Of a stretch of DNA of 64,000 bases, positions 12,501 to 21,503 are shown piece by piece. This stretch comes from Patiria miniata. Taxonomy: Eukaryota > Echinodermata > Asteroidea > Valvatida > Asterinidae. The position numbers were made by a program, and so were the translations under genes. Location: contig NW_024037047.1 of assembly GCF_015706575.1 (NCBI RefSeq), positions 5,398,632-5,462,631 of the forward strand, given 5' to 3'. A model generated the notes under the pieces. That model was not told where the DNA came from. It made no database searches and saw only the letters and a program-made list of their open reading frames with translations. The stretch's first letter is position 1. Each line of letters opens with the position of its first letter.

Positions 12501-13205
12501 ATTATAATAAAAGATTTTCTTTGATGACTTCAACATCGATTTGTCTTAACACCTTATAGGCTATATTACCTGTGTCCAACAATAATTGAGACACATTTCA
12601 AACCAGCACGACAGTAATTTAATATGTTATTGTTCAAGCAAGGCATGGGTTGTTTCTACGTGTTTGATAGTCACTATTATTTCCTGTACGATGAGACTTC
12701 CTTTGGGTAAGGTTTGTCTCCGTGATGACAAAAATAGGGTTTTTTTGGTGACAACAATATCAGTTTGTCCTAATACTTTATAGGCTTATTTTACTTGTGT
12801 TCAACAATAATCAAGGGAAATTTCAAACCACTACAGCAGGTACTTAATAAGTTATTGTTCAAGCAAGGAATGGGTTGTTTTTGCATGTTCAATAGTTACT
12901 AATATTTTCTTCACGCTGAGACTTACTTTGGCTAAGGTTTTTCTCCGTGTTGACAAAAAAAGACTATTGGTGACTACGACATTTCGTTTGTCTTGATACT
13001 TTATTGGCTTATTTTACTTGTTTTCAACAATAATTAATGGAAATTTCAAACCACTTCAACAGGTATTTAATGAGTTATTGTTCAAGCAAGGCATGGGTTG
13101 TTTCTGCGTGATCAATAGTCACTAATATTTTCTGTACACTGAGACTTTCTTTAAGGTTTTAATAACTACAACATTGGTTTGTCTTAATACCTTATAGTCT
13201 TATTT
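6550..13205. repeat. ~219-bp satellite array, about 30 monomers
   Basis: Each monomer carries, in order, GGTTTTTCTCCGTTATGAC, TTTTGTGACTACAA, TTGGTCTGTCTTAATACTAT, AACAATAATTAAGG, TTCAAACCAGTACCACAGG, GTTATTGTTCAAGCAAG and GTTGTTTCTGCGTGTTCA. Monomer length is ~219 bp. Monomers at 7400-11500 are highly similar; those at 6550-7400 and 11500-13205 are clearly diverged (GCAAGGCATGGG, CAATAGTCACTAATATTTTC variants). The variant ACGGTTTGTC occurs at 8001, 9097 and 10187, and GTTTTGGCG at 8260, 8699 and 9792, giving a ~1.09-kb higher-order period of five monomers. Open frames of 60-97 codons arise because 219 is divisible by 3; they end at the same TAA in each unit and are not genes. Confidence 0.95.
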
Positions 13206-13500
13206 TACCGGAGAGCAGACAGCATACAAAGGCTTTAAAGGCACCGGTTTACAGCGGTAAGCGTGTTTGCCTTACATGTGCATTTGTATGGTGAGCAGCG
13301 CCCCATAACGATAAAATAAATATTGTAAAGCATTTTATTTAAAACAAAGACAGTTTGTACTTGTCATTGTAATTTTGTTATCGATCGATGTCTCATTCAA
13401 AAACGAATAGTTTTTTTATAAAAAAACGGGGTATTTCAAAATATTTTTTCCAGGTGAAAGTAAAAAAAAATAGCATGGGCAGTTATTCTGTTGAACAGGA
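13206..13500 (+). other. Upstream block U of unit 2 (start)
   Basis: There is no gene. The order of motifs (TGTACT or TGTGC-TTTGTATGGT-AGCAG, GCCCC, AATAAAATA, and TATCGATCGATGTCTCAT near 13379) matches 51535-51720, so this is the beginning of the 5' flanking block shared by units 2 and 5. Confidence 0.55.
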
Positions 13501-13504
13501 ACTT

Positions 13505-13700
13505 GCAGTGGCGTAGCCACCGGGGGGGGGGGGGGCGTGGGGGGGGGGGGAGACCGCCCCCATGAAACCTTGTCGCCCCCCCCCCCCCAAGTCGCCCCCC
13601 CCCCCCCCCCACTGAGATTTTGAGTTTCTAAAAAAATTATCATTGATCTACATGACGCCCCCCATGAAATGTTCCAGTGAAAAGTCGCAATGAACTCAAT
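13505..13700. other. Poly-G/poly-C region with a CAGTGGCGTAGCCA end
   Basis: Position 13507 starts CAGTGGCGTAGCCACC, a typical hAT-like terminus, followed by long G and C runs to 13608 and a CACTG at 13609. No target duplication is convincing, so it may be a degenerate hAT MITE. Homopolymers here are prone to assembly error. Confidence 0.35.
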
Positions 13701-13836
13701 ACATGATTACCTTTAGACTTCAAACAAAATTAATTTTAAGTCCATTTGAGATTTCCGCCGTCCGGCCGCCATATTTATCCGTTTCTTGGAATGAACAACG
13801 CGTGCGTGTGACGTATTTCCACTACTGACTCTGCTC

Positions 13837-14142
13837 CAGTGGCGTATCCACGGTGGATTTTTTTGTCACAAAATGTTTTTGTTCAGCACTTATTTTAATA
13901 TAAAATGGTTAGAGAGTTCTAACATCAATCCCAAAAAGAAAACCCACTCAAAAACCATTACAAATGGGTATATAATTTGCAGTGTGCATAATAATGGTCA
14001 GTTTTAAGTGGCGCCCCCATTTGGACCCCCCCCCCCCTTTTGGATTTTACGGAGGCCGAGTGTCCGGAGGAAAAAAACATGTCAACATTTCGGCGCGGAT
14101 GTGTGGTTGCCCCTCCTGACATCCAAAGCTGGATACGCTACT
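13837..14142. mobile_element. hAT-type MITE with perfect 8-bp target duplication
   Basis: The left end is CAGTGGCGTATCCA and the right end is TGGATACGCTACTG. The 8-bp flanks CTCTGCTC (13829-13836) and CTCTGCTC (14143-14150) are identical, as expected for hAT. The 306-bp interior has no transposase and contains short G/C-rich runs. Confidence 0.85.
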
Positions 14143-14229
14143 GCTCTGCTCCACGAGAAGGGTCTGTGCGTGTGGTGGCTGACCCAGGTGAGCTAATCGA
14201 ACGCACCATAAATATGTTTAAACAAGACG

Positions 14230-14320
14230 GTTGAGCGAGTCACTGCCAGTCTAATGGGTACTAAATTGGACTGCATGATCCGTAGGTCACGGTTCGAATC
14301 CCCCTGGGTTTTATTTTATT
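14230..14320 (+). mobile_element. tRNA-derived SINE fragment
   Basis: A tRNA-like stretch has an A-box-like sequence near 14231 (GGTTGAGCGAGTC) and a perfect B box GGTTCGAATCC at 14291-14301, followed by CCCTGGG and T-rich sequence. The two boxes are spaced as in a tRNA head. A folded tRNA gene is not supported, because I cannot pair the acceptor arm. Confidence 0.55.
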
Positions 14321-14499
14321 TTTATTTTTACTTCTTGTTTTCTCTTTAAAAAAAGTGCGTTTTTTTTTATTTTGAACTGGTTTTTGTTTTGCTCATGTGT
14401 GGTTTGGAGGTTTGTTTTGTCAAGGGAAAGTAAAGTCCGAGAACCTAACTTGCAACTCAACGTGCTTCTATATGCGCCCATGTGGTGAATATTATGTTG

Positions 14500-14995
14500 T
14501 ACCGATAAAAAAAAAGATATCGCAGACTAGGTACTGCTGCCGAAACTGCGCACTTTATCGATTTTTGGAAGACATTAGAAAGGCGATAAAACCATACGGC
14601 AAAAGAAAGATTGAGCGTTTATACCAGCCACAATGCATGCTTATTTATACAATGACACGCTTGGCGAATCATCGCACAATTGCTATCGGTAGCGACCAAG
14701 GCCAACATCTCATTTCAGCTTTTCCTAGTTGTAATTAGGGTACGTGTATTAATCTTTTTTTAGGAGGTGATTTACTGACGTCACTAGAAAGAATAAAGTG
14801 CATCGAGGGTTACTTACACAATTTAACTGCCTAATGGCAACAATTCCTGTCGAAAGACTTAAGGGGTGGCATTTGTTATCTTAAATGAATATTCTCTGAA
14901 GCCTTCGAGCGCACCATCAAGGTCTACCTTGCCGATGCATCACTGACAGTGATGAAATCATTGATGAAATAACCAGATTTTAAAAGGTTTTGTTG
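14500..14995 (+). repeat. Upstream block U, unit 2
   Basis: Contains TACTGCTGCCG, TATCGATTTTTGGAAGACA, ATGACACGCTTGGCGAATC, GACCAAGGCCAACATCTC, CTGACAGTGATGAAATCAT and AACCAGATTTT. The same motifs in the same order occur at 19350-19690 plus 20065-20180, partly at 33650-33830, and at 52400-52810. The block marks the 5' side of each duplication unit. Confidence 0.7.
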
Positions 14996-14999
14996 TCAT

Positions 15000-15263
15000 T
15001 ATAAAACAACGGGTTACGGAATACCCGATGGAAGGCGCCCGCTGAATGGTCAGAATCTCCAGGTCACGCAGTCTTGTTTTGCATAATTAATCGCCGGATC
15101 TGCGCAGATATCATACACACTGGTATGCAAGCGGATATTCCATAGGCTATGGTTATGCAGGGTTTCACGAGAAGTCGTTCCCAACTAGGCTAAACAAACC
15201 TGATTCTAACAATATCGAACCAACTTATTCTGCATCTATTTTCCCATTTCGGACAGATCAACG
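15000..15263 (+). promoter_or_regulatory. Putative promoter/5'UTR region of copy 2, conserved with copy 3
   Basis: From ACAACGGGTTACGGAA to the start codon this segment aligns with 21247-21503. Conserved elements include a GCCCGCTGA-TGGTC motif (CCAAT-box-like on the opposite strand in copy 3: CTGATTGG), CAGTCTT-TTTGCATAAT (octamer-like), ATATCATACACAC and GAGAAGTCGTT. Higher conservation than the surrounding non-coding sequence suggests function or recent duplication. No clear TATA box; the transcription start is unknown. Confidence 0.5.
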
Positions 15264-17196
15264 ATGAGTTTCTTCATATTTTATCTCGACTTGTTGGCGG
15301 CTGTCATCGTCGTTTCTGCTGCGGAAACGGGGCTACGTTCCTGCCTCCCAGGTCCGCGGGAGCATCGATTGCTGGGTGGGGGAATTCACCAGTTTTACCG
15401 CGGACCACTGCGAGACCACGCGCTCGTTGGCCGGGCCTACCGTAACCACACGGCGCGCTCCTACGCGTCGTGCGCCGTGGAGTGCATGCACGAAGACGCC
15501 TGCAAATCCTTCAACTTCTGCCAAGATGGCGGTCTCTGCCAGCTCAACTCGGCCGTGTACTCGCCAGACATGAGTGACCTGTATCCGTCAAATGGCTGTC
15601 TTTACTTCGACGAGCAAACACATGGGGGTAGGAAACCTTTTTTTTAAATCTCATAATGTTCAACGAAAAAAAACAGGCCCCCGAGAAAACAGCCTTTGAA
15701 TTCAGCGGCCATATTTGAGAACAAAGTAGAGTACCAATGTGGAAATCACTTATTATTTGCCCAGTCTATTGGACTGATTTCTTGTCTTGCCAAAACCAAC
15801 ATTTAATCAAATGTATGTCTCCACATTGAATCAAATTTATGTCCCCATGGAATTAATGAGGTACGATATTCACTCTATCAAATACGCGTTCATAGGAAAC
15901 AACACCAAATCGGATAGAAAAAGCGCCACCTGCAAGGCGGCATGTTTTTTGTACTGGAAATTAAAGATAACGACCTCTATGTTAATTTCCTTTTCAATTT
16001 TACCAGATATTTTATTATAGATTATTACCAAGTTTATAATTATCGAAAGGCTTTTTTTTTTCATTTCCTGCCAATTTGTTGATAGAGTGTATTGCTTTTG
16101 AGGCTGCGGGTGACTATACGTACAATTACAATGGAGTACCACCTATGAAGGCGGGACAGCCCTATCGACTGGACTTCGCCGTGAAAGGCGCCCAAGACGC
16201 ATTATTGGCTCTATCTGAAAGTACCGATGGGGGCGATTATTTCGACATCGGTAAGGAGACCCTTATACATGTTGTGTAATGAATTTGTATAATTTGGCTG
16301 AAATGTTCTCTTATTTCTCACTATCGAAAACGTACGCTATTCCAGTACAGTTCACTCGATCGGACTGGGGGCAAGACGATTTCAAATGAAATATCTTCCC
16401 TGAAATAGCTTCCGGTGTAGTGATTCCTGTCTTTTTAAAGTACTTCATCTAAAATGTTACGTATAGCCCTGGAGGTGCTATCACAGATGTTGAGATTCCG
16501 ACACAGTTTATCACAGAATAACGTATATTGCCAGACACTGTAGACACTGTCGTGCTTGTTTACGTAATGCATTCGGCATATTGTAATATATTACCGGCAC
16601 GCGTATAGCGTGGCATTTACACGTAAAACGCCTCGATTATTAACAACGGTGGATAGTCGGATCGGGTAGCCAAATATTGAACAGAAAATAAAAGTTGATT
16701 AAATAACCTTTAATATGATAATGTGCATCAAGCACCTTGGAGAATATATTTTGCCTGAGTTTTAGAAGTGGGGTGTTTATCACTGGGGTCTATGGCAGGT
16801 TTTTTTTACTGGTCTGCAACTTTATACCCCTCAATAGCGTCATTATAGCGCCCTCATGCGCTCAAAAATAATGGCCAATTTGATTTCGATTTATAATCAG
16901 TTATCGGCGGCTGGGCGAACGTCAAATCAATAATCCGGGACCGCAAACACAGCACCAACTTTTACGCAGAAGTTCAGACGCCGGGTATCATGAGCCCCCA
17001 CGAATACCGCAGGTTCTGGCTAACCTACGACAGCGGGACCATCTGGGTGGGTCGCGGCCACGAGGTGGCGCCCTTCATGGCATATCACGATGCTGCAGGT
17101 AGAGTTGATGTCAGGCACGTCGGTGTAGCGTCATACATTGCTAAGAACGGAGATCCAGCTGTGAGCTGGATCTTTTATACTAACTGCCACGAATAA
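15264..17196 (+). CDS. Secreted PAN/apple + Methyltransf_FA protein, copy 2
   Basis: Three exons: 15264-15627, 16086-16250 and 16901-17196. Donors are GTAGGA and GTAAGG, acceptors GATAG and AATCAG, both introns phase 1; total 274 aa. Residues 1-20 form a signal peptide. Exon 1 holds a PAN/apple-like domain with cysteines at 27, 70, 74, 80, 86, 92 and 112 and the core ACKSFNFC. NHT at 61-63 is a possible N-glycosylation site. Residues ~122-270 form one Methyltransf_FA domain: DFAVKGAQDALLALSES in exon 2, IGGW at 178-181, then YRRFWLTYDSGTIWVG. The family was named after crustacean farnesoic acid O-methyltransferase, but no SAM-binding motif is seen. A secreted recognition or matrix role is inferred from the PAN partner. 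AATAAA at 17192-17197 overlaps the stop codon. Confidence 0.88.
15628..16085 (+). other. Intron 1 of copy 2
   Basis: 458 bp. Shares AAAACAGGCCCCCGAGAA, GCCCAGTCTATT and TTAATTTCCTTTTCAATTTTACCAG-type blocks with intron 1 of copies 3 and 4 but lacks their later insertions, so it is closest to the ancestral intron. Confidence 0.75.
16251..16900 (+). other. Intron 2 of copy 2, with truncated A-type element
   Basis: 650 bp. Positions 16670-16815 (TATTGAACAGAAAATAAAAG to TTTTACTGGTCTGCAAC) are the right-hand end of the A-type element that is full length in copy 3 and split by insertions in copy 4. The insertion therefore predates the duplication that gave copies 2-4. Confidence 0.7.
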
Positions 17197-17256
17197 ACAG
17201 GTTGCATGTAGTTTAACTGTTAAATCATGGGCAACGTGGCCAGTATAATGGGCAGT

Positions 17257-17620
17257 ACTGTGGCCTCGTGGTTAAGGGCACTGATTCGTGGTCTGCAGGT
17301 AAAGCTGCAGGTTGTGGGTTCGAGTCCTGGCGGGGTCATGGTGCGTGTGCCCTTGGGCAAGGCACTTTGTCACTCATTGCTTCTCTCCACCCAGGAGTAA
17401 ATGGGTACCTGTGAGGGTAGAGATGGTTATTGTGATTGAATTAGCTTCCTTGCGCCTAACAGGCTGCATCGAGCTGTATACTCCCCAGGGAGCTGAGATG
17501 GTATTTGGAATGTTTTATGTGCCCAATGAGCAGGGGTAATAATGATGTAGCGCCTTGAGCACCAGTCCTGGTGGATACGTGCGCTTTGTAAATATCCACT
17601 AGTATTATTATTATTATTAT
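17257..17620 (+). mobile_element. tRNA-derived SINE inserted in the 3' flank of copy 2
   Basis: The head carries a Pol III A box (TGGCCTCGTGG, 17261-17271) and a perfect B box (GGTTCGAGTCC, 17317-17327). A body follows with TTGGGCAAGGCACTTTGTC and TCCCCAGGGAGCTGAGATGG, and the tail is an ATTATT run at 17604-17622. In copies 3 and 4 the flank reads GGGCAATATTCATTTCACATT or a close variant; here it is interrupted after GGGCAA and resumes at TTCATATTATTGTAAC. The insertion is thus specific to unit 2. Confidence 0.82.
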
Positions 17621-17639
17621 TTCATATTATTTCATATTA

Positions 17640-17990
17640 TTGTAACTCTTGGCGAAGTAGTCGTACTAATCCATGTGTTAATGTTCGCCATCTGGAATTT
17701 AATTCTTTAGACTAGGCAGGCCTACATGTACACGCAGGAAAGAAAATTAACTATACTGTTTAGTAAGTTTTTTCATAATGTTTAATGTCTGACAGTAAAA
17801 AGTCTTAGAAAACATCGCAATGTGTTCGACGGTACTCTCAGAAGAGTCCCATTTATGTACTCGTACCACGGTGGAAATGAGGAAAGTACCTTGGGCCTAC
17901 TAGTACTCGTGACCATTTCTCTTCGGTAGGCCCTATACTGTACTTATGAAAAACAAAAATTAGTACTCAAGAATGAGAACACGACCACAT
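17640..17990 (+). other. 3' flank of copy 2 (duplicated block)
   Basis: No gene. Contains ATTGTAACTCTTGGCGAAGTAGTCGTAC-type sequence, TGTTCGCCATCTGGAATT and CTACATGTACACGC, all present in order after copies 3 and 4. Confidence 0.65.
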
Positions 17991-17992
17991 GA

Positions 17993-18145
17993 CCGCCGAT
18001 TGTGTCCGACCCATTATGTCGGACGGCCGATTATATCCGACCCTTTCTGTCCGACGGCCGATTATGTCTGACCCATTGTGTCCGACGGCCGATTACATCC
18101 GACCCATTATGTCTGACGGCCGATTAAATCCGACTATTGTGTCAG
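17993..18145 (+). repeat. GTCCGAC minisatellite, flank of copy 2
   Basis: Roughly seven ~20-22-bp units of GACGGCCGATTATGTCCGAC / CCATTATGTC. This is the cleanest of the four flank arrays. Confidence 0.82.
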
Positions 18146-19160
18146 ACCCATAATGCTATGTCTTGTTTATTTCTCCGACCCGTGCTTTTAGGGCCATTGA
18201 ACAATAGATTGCTTTACAGATATGCGTTTGCAGCCCTACACTGTTTATTATGCATAATGTAAAGTCATCTTATTTTTAAACACTGCTGCCGTATTGCACA
18301 ATCTAGAAACATACATAGGAAATTTGCGCTCTACAAAATATGGTTAATGTACCTTATTATGGACTCTATTAACCGTCACACGTGACATGTCACTGTCCTA
18401 CTTATCTTCACTTTAGGCATGCGCAATACCACCGATGGGTCTATTTTCCAGACAGTCCAAATGTTAGACTTTACCGGATCTGGGTCGCAATTATATTTTA
18501 CAGAAGTCAAGGGTGAACCGTGTACTTTCCTTTGGTAGCGTGCTTTATCGCCGTTCTTGCGCTGAGACTATGTTTAAGATAATCTATGCAATTGTAGGAG
18601 AAAAGGCGAAGTTTTCTTTTCAAGCAGAATTGTTAAGAAGATGGCAATTGTAATTATGATTCATCAGCATAGGCCTTTTATTCCTCTGCAAAATTAACCC
18701 TGAATATCCCAAGTCTAAAAGTGTTCGTGACCTGTATCATTTGATTATGAAGTGATAATCAATATAAAATCTGAAAGAATCCCTCAATATACAAGTTCCA
18801 TTAATTTAGATGAGAGTCGAATTTTTAATTTATCGGCAAAAGCGAGACCCGCCCTCCCAATGCAAATTATACCACTGTATTAAACTCGTTCACCAGGGGA
18901 AAAAATGAAAAAATTGAGGTTTGCAGGTATTAGGATTTCAGACACTTTAAATAAAGCTATTCGTAATAATTAAATATGGGTAATTGTGCATCAAGACTCA
19001 CTTATTTATTATGTAAGCAACAGTTTCTGAATAGCAGCAGCATGAAATTAAGCCCAGGTGATTTTATTAGAAAATACCGAAATAATATATACTTGATATA
19101 AAGATCGACTAAACACCAATTTTCTTGAGAACTGTTTTATATACAAGAATTGTATGTTTC
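18146..19160 (+). other. Distal 3' flank of copy 2
   Basis: No gene. It is colinear with 26640-27407 and then 29638-29866 of unit 3. The join at 18915-18925 (GAGGTTTGCAGGTATTAGG) is the empty site for the 2.2-kb insertion found in unit 3. Confidence 0.7.
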
Positions 19161-19164
19161 AGTA

Positions 19165-19295
19165 GCGTATTCAGCTTTTGATATCAGGGGAGCACCCCGA
19201 AATGGAGACATTTTTTTTTCTAAAAAAAAAATCCGCCTCCCTGCCTACCCCCTCCCGCCGCCCCCCCCCCCCCCCCGATACACCACTGGTATTTT
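19165..19295. mobile_element. Short hAT-type MITE
   Basis: Left end CAGTAGCGTATTCAGC, right end GATACACCACTG, 8-bp flanks GTATGTTT and GTATTTTT (7 of 8 match). The left end also exists at 29868, so it was present before units 2 and 3 separated. The interior is mostly A, T and C runs. Confidence 0.6.
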
Positions 19296-19319
19296 TACGT
19301 TTTAAGGAAAGCATGGGTT

Positions 19320-19700
19320 TCTAAAATAATTCTGAAAATGGATAAAAATTGCGTACTGTATCGATTTTTGGAAGACAGGAGCAGGGCCAGCAATCATATG
19401 CAAAAGAGTCTATAGCATTCACATGAGCCGCAATGCGTGCGTGTTTATGAAGGACACGCGTGGCGATCGAATCTCATTTTTTTTTTTGTATCTATAGCGA
19501 CCAAGGAGAACAATCTCATTTCAGCTTATCCAAATTGTAATTAGGGTACATGTATTAATCTTTTTAGAGGGTGATTTACTGCCGTCATCACTATTATATA
19601 CAGAAAAGAGTGCATTGAGGGCTACATCCAACATTTAGCTTTACAGAATTGCAACAATCCCTAAGAAAGACTGAAGGGGGATGTCATATTTTCTCCTTTA
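19320..19700 (+). repeat. Upstream block U, unit 3 (left part)
   Basis: Matches 14540-14890: TATCGATTTTTGGAAGACA, GACACGCGTGGCGA, GCGACCAAGGAGAACAATC, TAATTAGGGTACATGTATTAATC. The Harbinger MITE at 19701 splits it from its continuation at 20065. Confidence 0.65.
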
Positions 19701-20064
19701 GGCCAAAAAAACAAGTCTCCGGTGTCTGGTATGGAGCTTGCCCAAAAAGTGGTGCGGCGACGCGGCTTTTTTTTTTTTACCTGCTTTTTTTTGCTTCAAA
19801 TGTCGGCTGATGACTGCAAATGGTGCCCGACTAAACTTGCAAATATATGGGAGTCCAGAGAGGCCACATAAAGCTTATTCTCGACCATAACCCAATCTTA
19901 AAACACGTTCAAATTGTGCAGCAGCAGGATTCCAGTGAAACCAGTGAGTTTGGCGGTTTTGAGACATCATCTTTCATTGAATTTTTTTTTTTTCCATTTT
20001 GCCGACGCGCATGGCTACGGCGACGCGCGCGCATACCAGAAACCGGAGACTTTTTTTTTTGGCC
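19701..20064 (-). mobile_element. Harbinger-type MITE, copy 2 of 5 (reverse orientation)
   Basis: Same TIRs as at 3424 but inverted: it starts GGCCAAAAAAACAAGTCTCC and ends GGAGACTTTTTTTTTTGGCC. TSD TTA at 19698-19700 and 20065-20067. It interrupts block U of unit 3; unit 2 (14850-14900) is the empty site. Confidence 0.88.
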
Positions 20065-21246
20065 TTATGAATAATTTTCTGAAGCTTTGGAGCGCTTTGG
20101 TCTATAAAATGCCAGTGCATCACTAACAGTGATATTGATGAAATCATGGATGAGTTAACCAGATTTGTAAAGGCATTACTTGCTTTTTATGCATTTTGTT
20201 TGTTGCAAATAATAGCTCCACTCACAACTCAAAGAAGAATGTTGAAAACCTAAATGTTGAAGTTTCAGCTCGATGGAAAACAATGAAGAACTCTGCACAA
20301 ACTTTTGATCACGAAACATAATTTCGTCAATATGCACTCTTTATGTCCCAAAATCAGTCAATAATTTTATTGATTGACCGTTGGAAATCACCTACCGGTT
20401 CAATCCTTACTTTCTTCTAACTAACAGGACGGAGTGATTTCACGGGGTGTTTAGTACCAGTATACGATCTTTATTCCGAAGTAAGTTTTGTTTATTATTA
20501 TAATTCGGTAAGTTTATGTTGGGATAAATGCAATTGACATTATGCATGTAGGTATACTTGCTTGCGTTTAGAAAAATGTGCAGAAATTATTGGAAACACT
20601 GTGATCTTTCATGCTTTCGAACTTTTTGACACAGTTGGGAAAATTCTCAATGAAAAAAAGGAAAAACATAAAAATTATCAAATTAACAAAAAAACAGAAA
20701 ATACTGTGAACGATCATCTATTAAAAACAAAACAAAATAAAAAATAGATTCACGCAATTTTAAACTGTTAACTTGTAAATGTTGACAGGCAAAAAACAGA
20801 CTTGCAGGCTACCAATTATAATAACGTTGGGGAAATATTTTAGGACTGAATACCAGGGATATTTTTCAGTTAAAGCACGCATTTTATTGGATTTTTTTGA
20901 AAAACGAGAGTGATCGTCATTTCAAAATTATATAATATTTAGAGTGCACAAATTAAACATTTAAGCACCGAACATTCAGTGTTCAGAAACTTTCAAATAA
21001 ACACGACTCAGTTACAACAACGTTTGCGAATTGATTTTGTTTTAATTCATAATCAGTGTGTCTCTTATTATTTGGTTAAGGGCGTGGCCACGCATGCGCT
21101 GTGACAAAGAGCATGCGATTGCTGAACAATATCAGTTACATGCACTCTCATATAAAAAAAAAAAAAAAAAAAGGTCTTAATGGTCTTCCGATCAGAAATG
21201 TTGACTAATTCGATTGGTCAATTTGGCTACCATGTTTTTGTAATAC
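20065..21246. other. Block U remainder and AT-rich spacer upstream of copy 3
   Basis: 20065-20180 continues block U (CATCACTAACAGTGATATTGATGAAATCAT). From 20200 to 21240 the DNA is AT-rich with an A run at 21154-21172. A 61-codon open frame at 20562 is lysine-rich and unconvincing. I see no gene. Confidence 0.5.
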
Positions 21247-21503
21247 AACAACGGGTTACGGAAGACCAGATAGAAGACGCCCGCTGATTGGTCCAAATCT
21301 CCAGGTCAACTTAGACGCAGTCTTCTTTGCATAATTTCTTTACTGCTCAGATATCATACACACAGTATGCAAGCACCAAGTGGATATTAGATAGACTATC
21401 ATTTACATGAGAAGTCGTTTTCAACTAGACTGAACAAACCTGACTCTAACAATATTGCATCAAAATATTCTGTATCAATATTCCCATATCAGACAGATTA
21501 GCA
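21247..21503 (+). promoter_or_regulatory. Putative promoter/5'UTR region of copy 3
   Basis: Aligns with 15000-15263. It contains CTGATTGG (inverted CCAAT box) at ~21282, CTTTGCATAAT at ~21323, ATATCATACACACA and GAGAAGTCGTT, then TCCCATATCAGACAGATTAGCA directly before the ATG. The T/C-rich run ending in CAG could also be a splice acceptor for an upstream non-coding exon. Confidence 0.5.

Noticed and set aside
13507-13613. Second hAT MITE at the poly-G/C region
   Set aside because: The left terminus is plausible (CAGTGGCGTAGCCA), but the right is only CACTG and the 8-bp flanks do not match; listed only as a low-confidence region.
14230-14320. Functional tRNA gene
   Set aside because: A perfect B box is present, but I could not pair an acceptor stem and the downstream T-rich region fits a SINE; the same holds for 17257-17340, which has a clear SINE body and tail.
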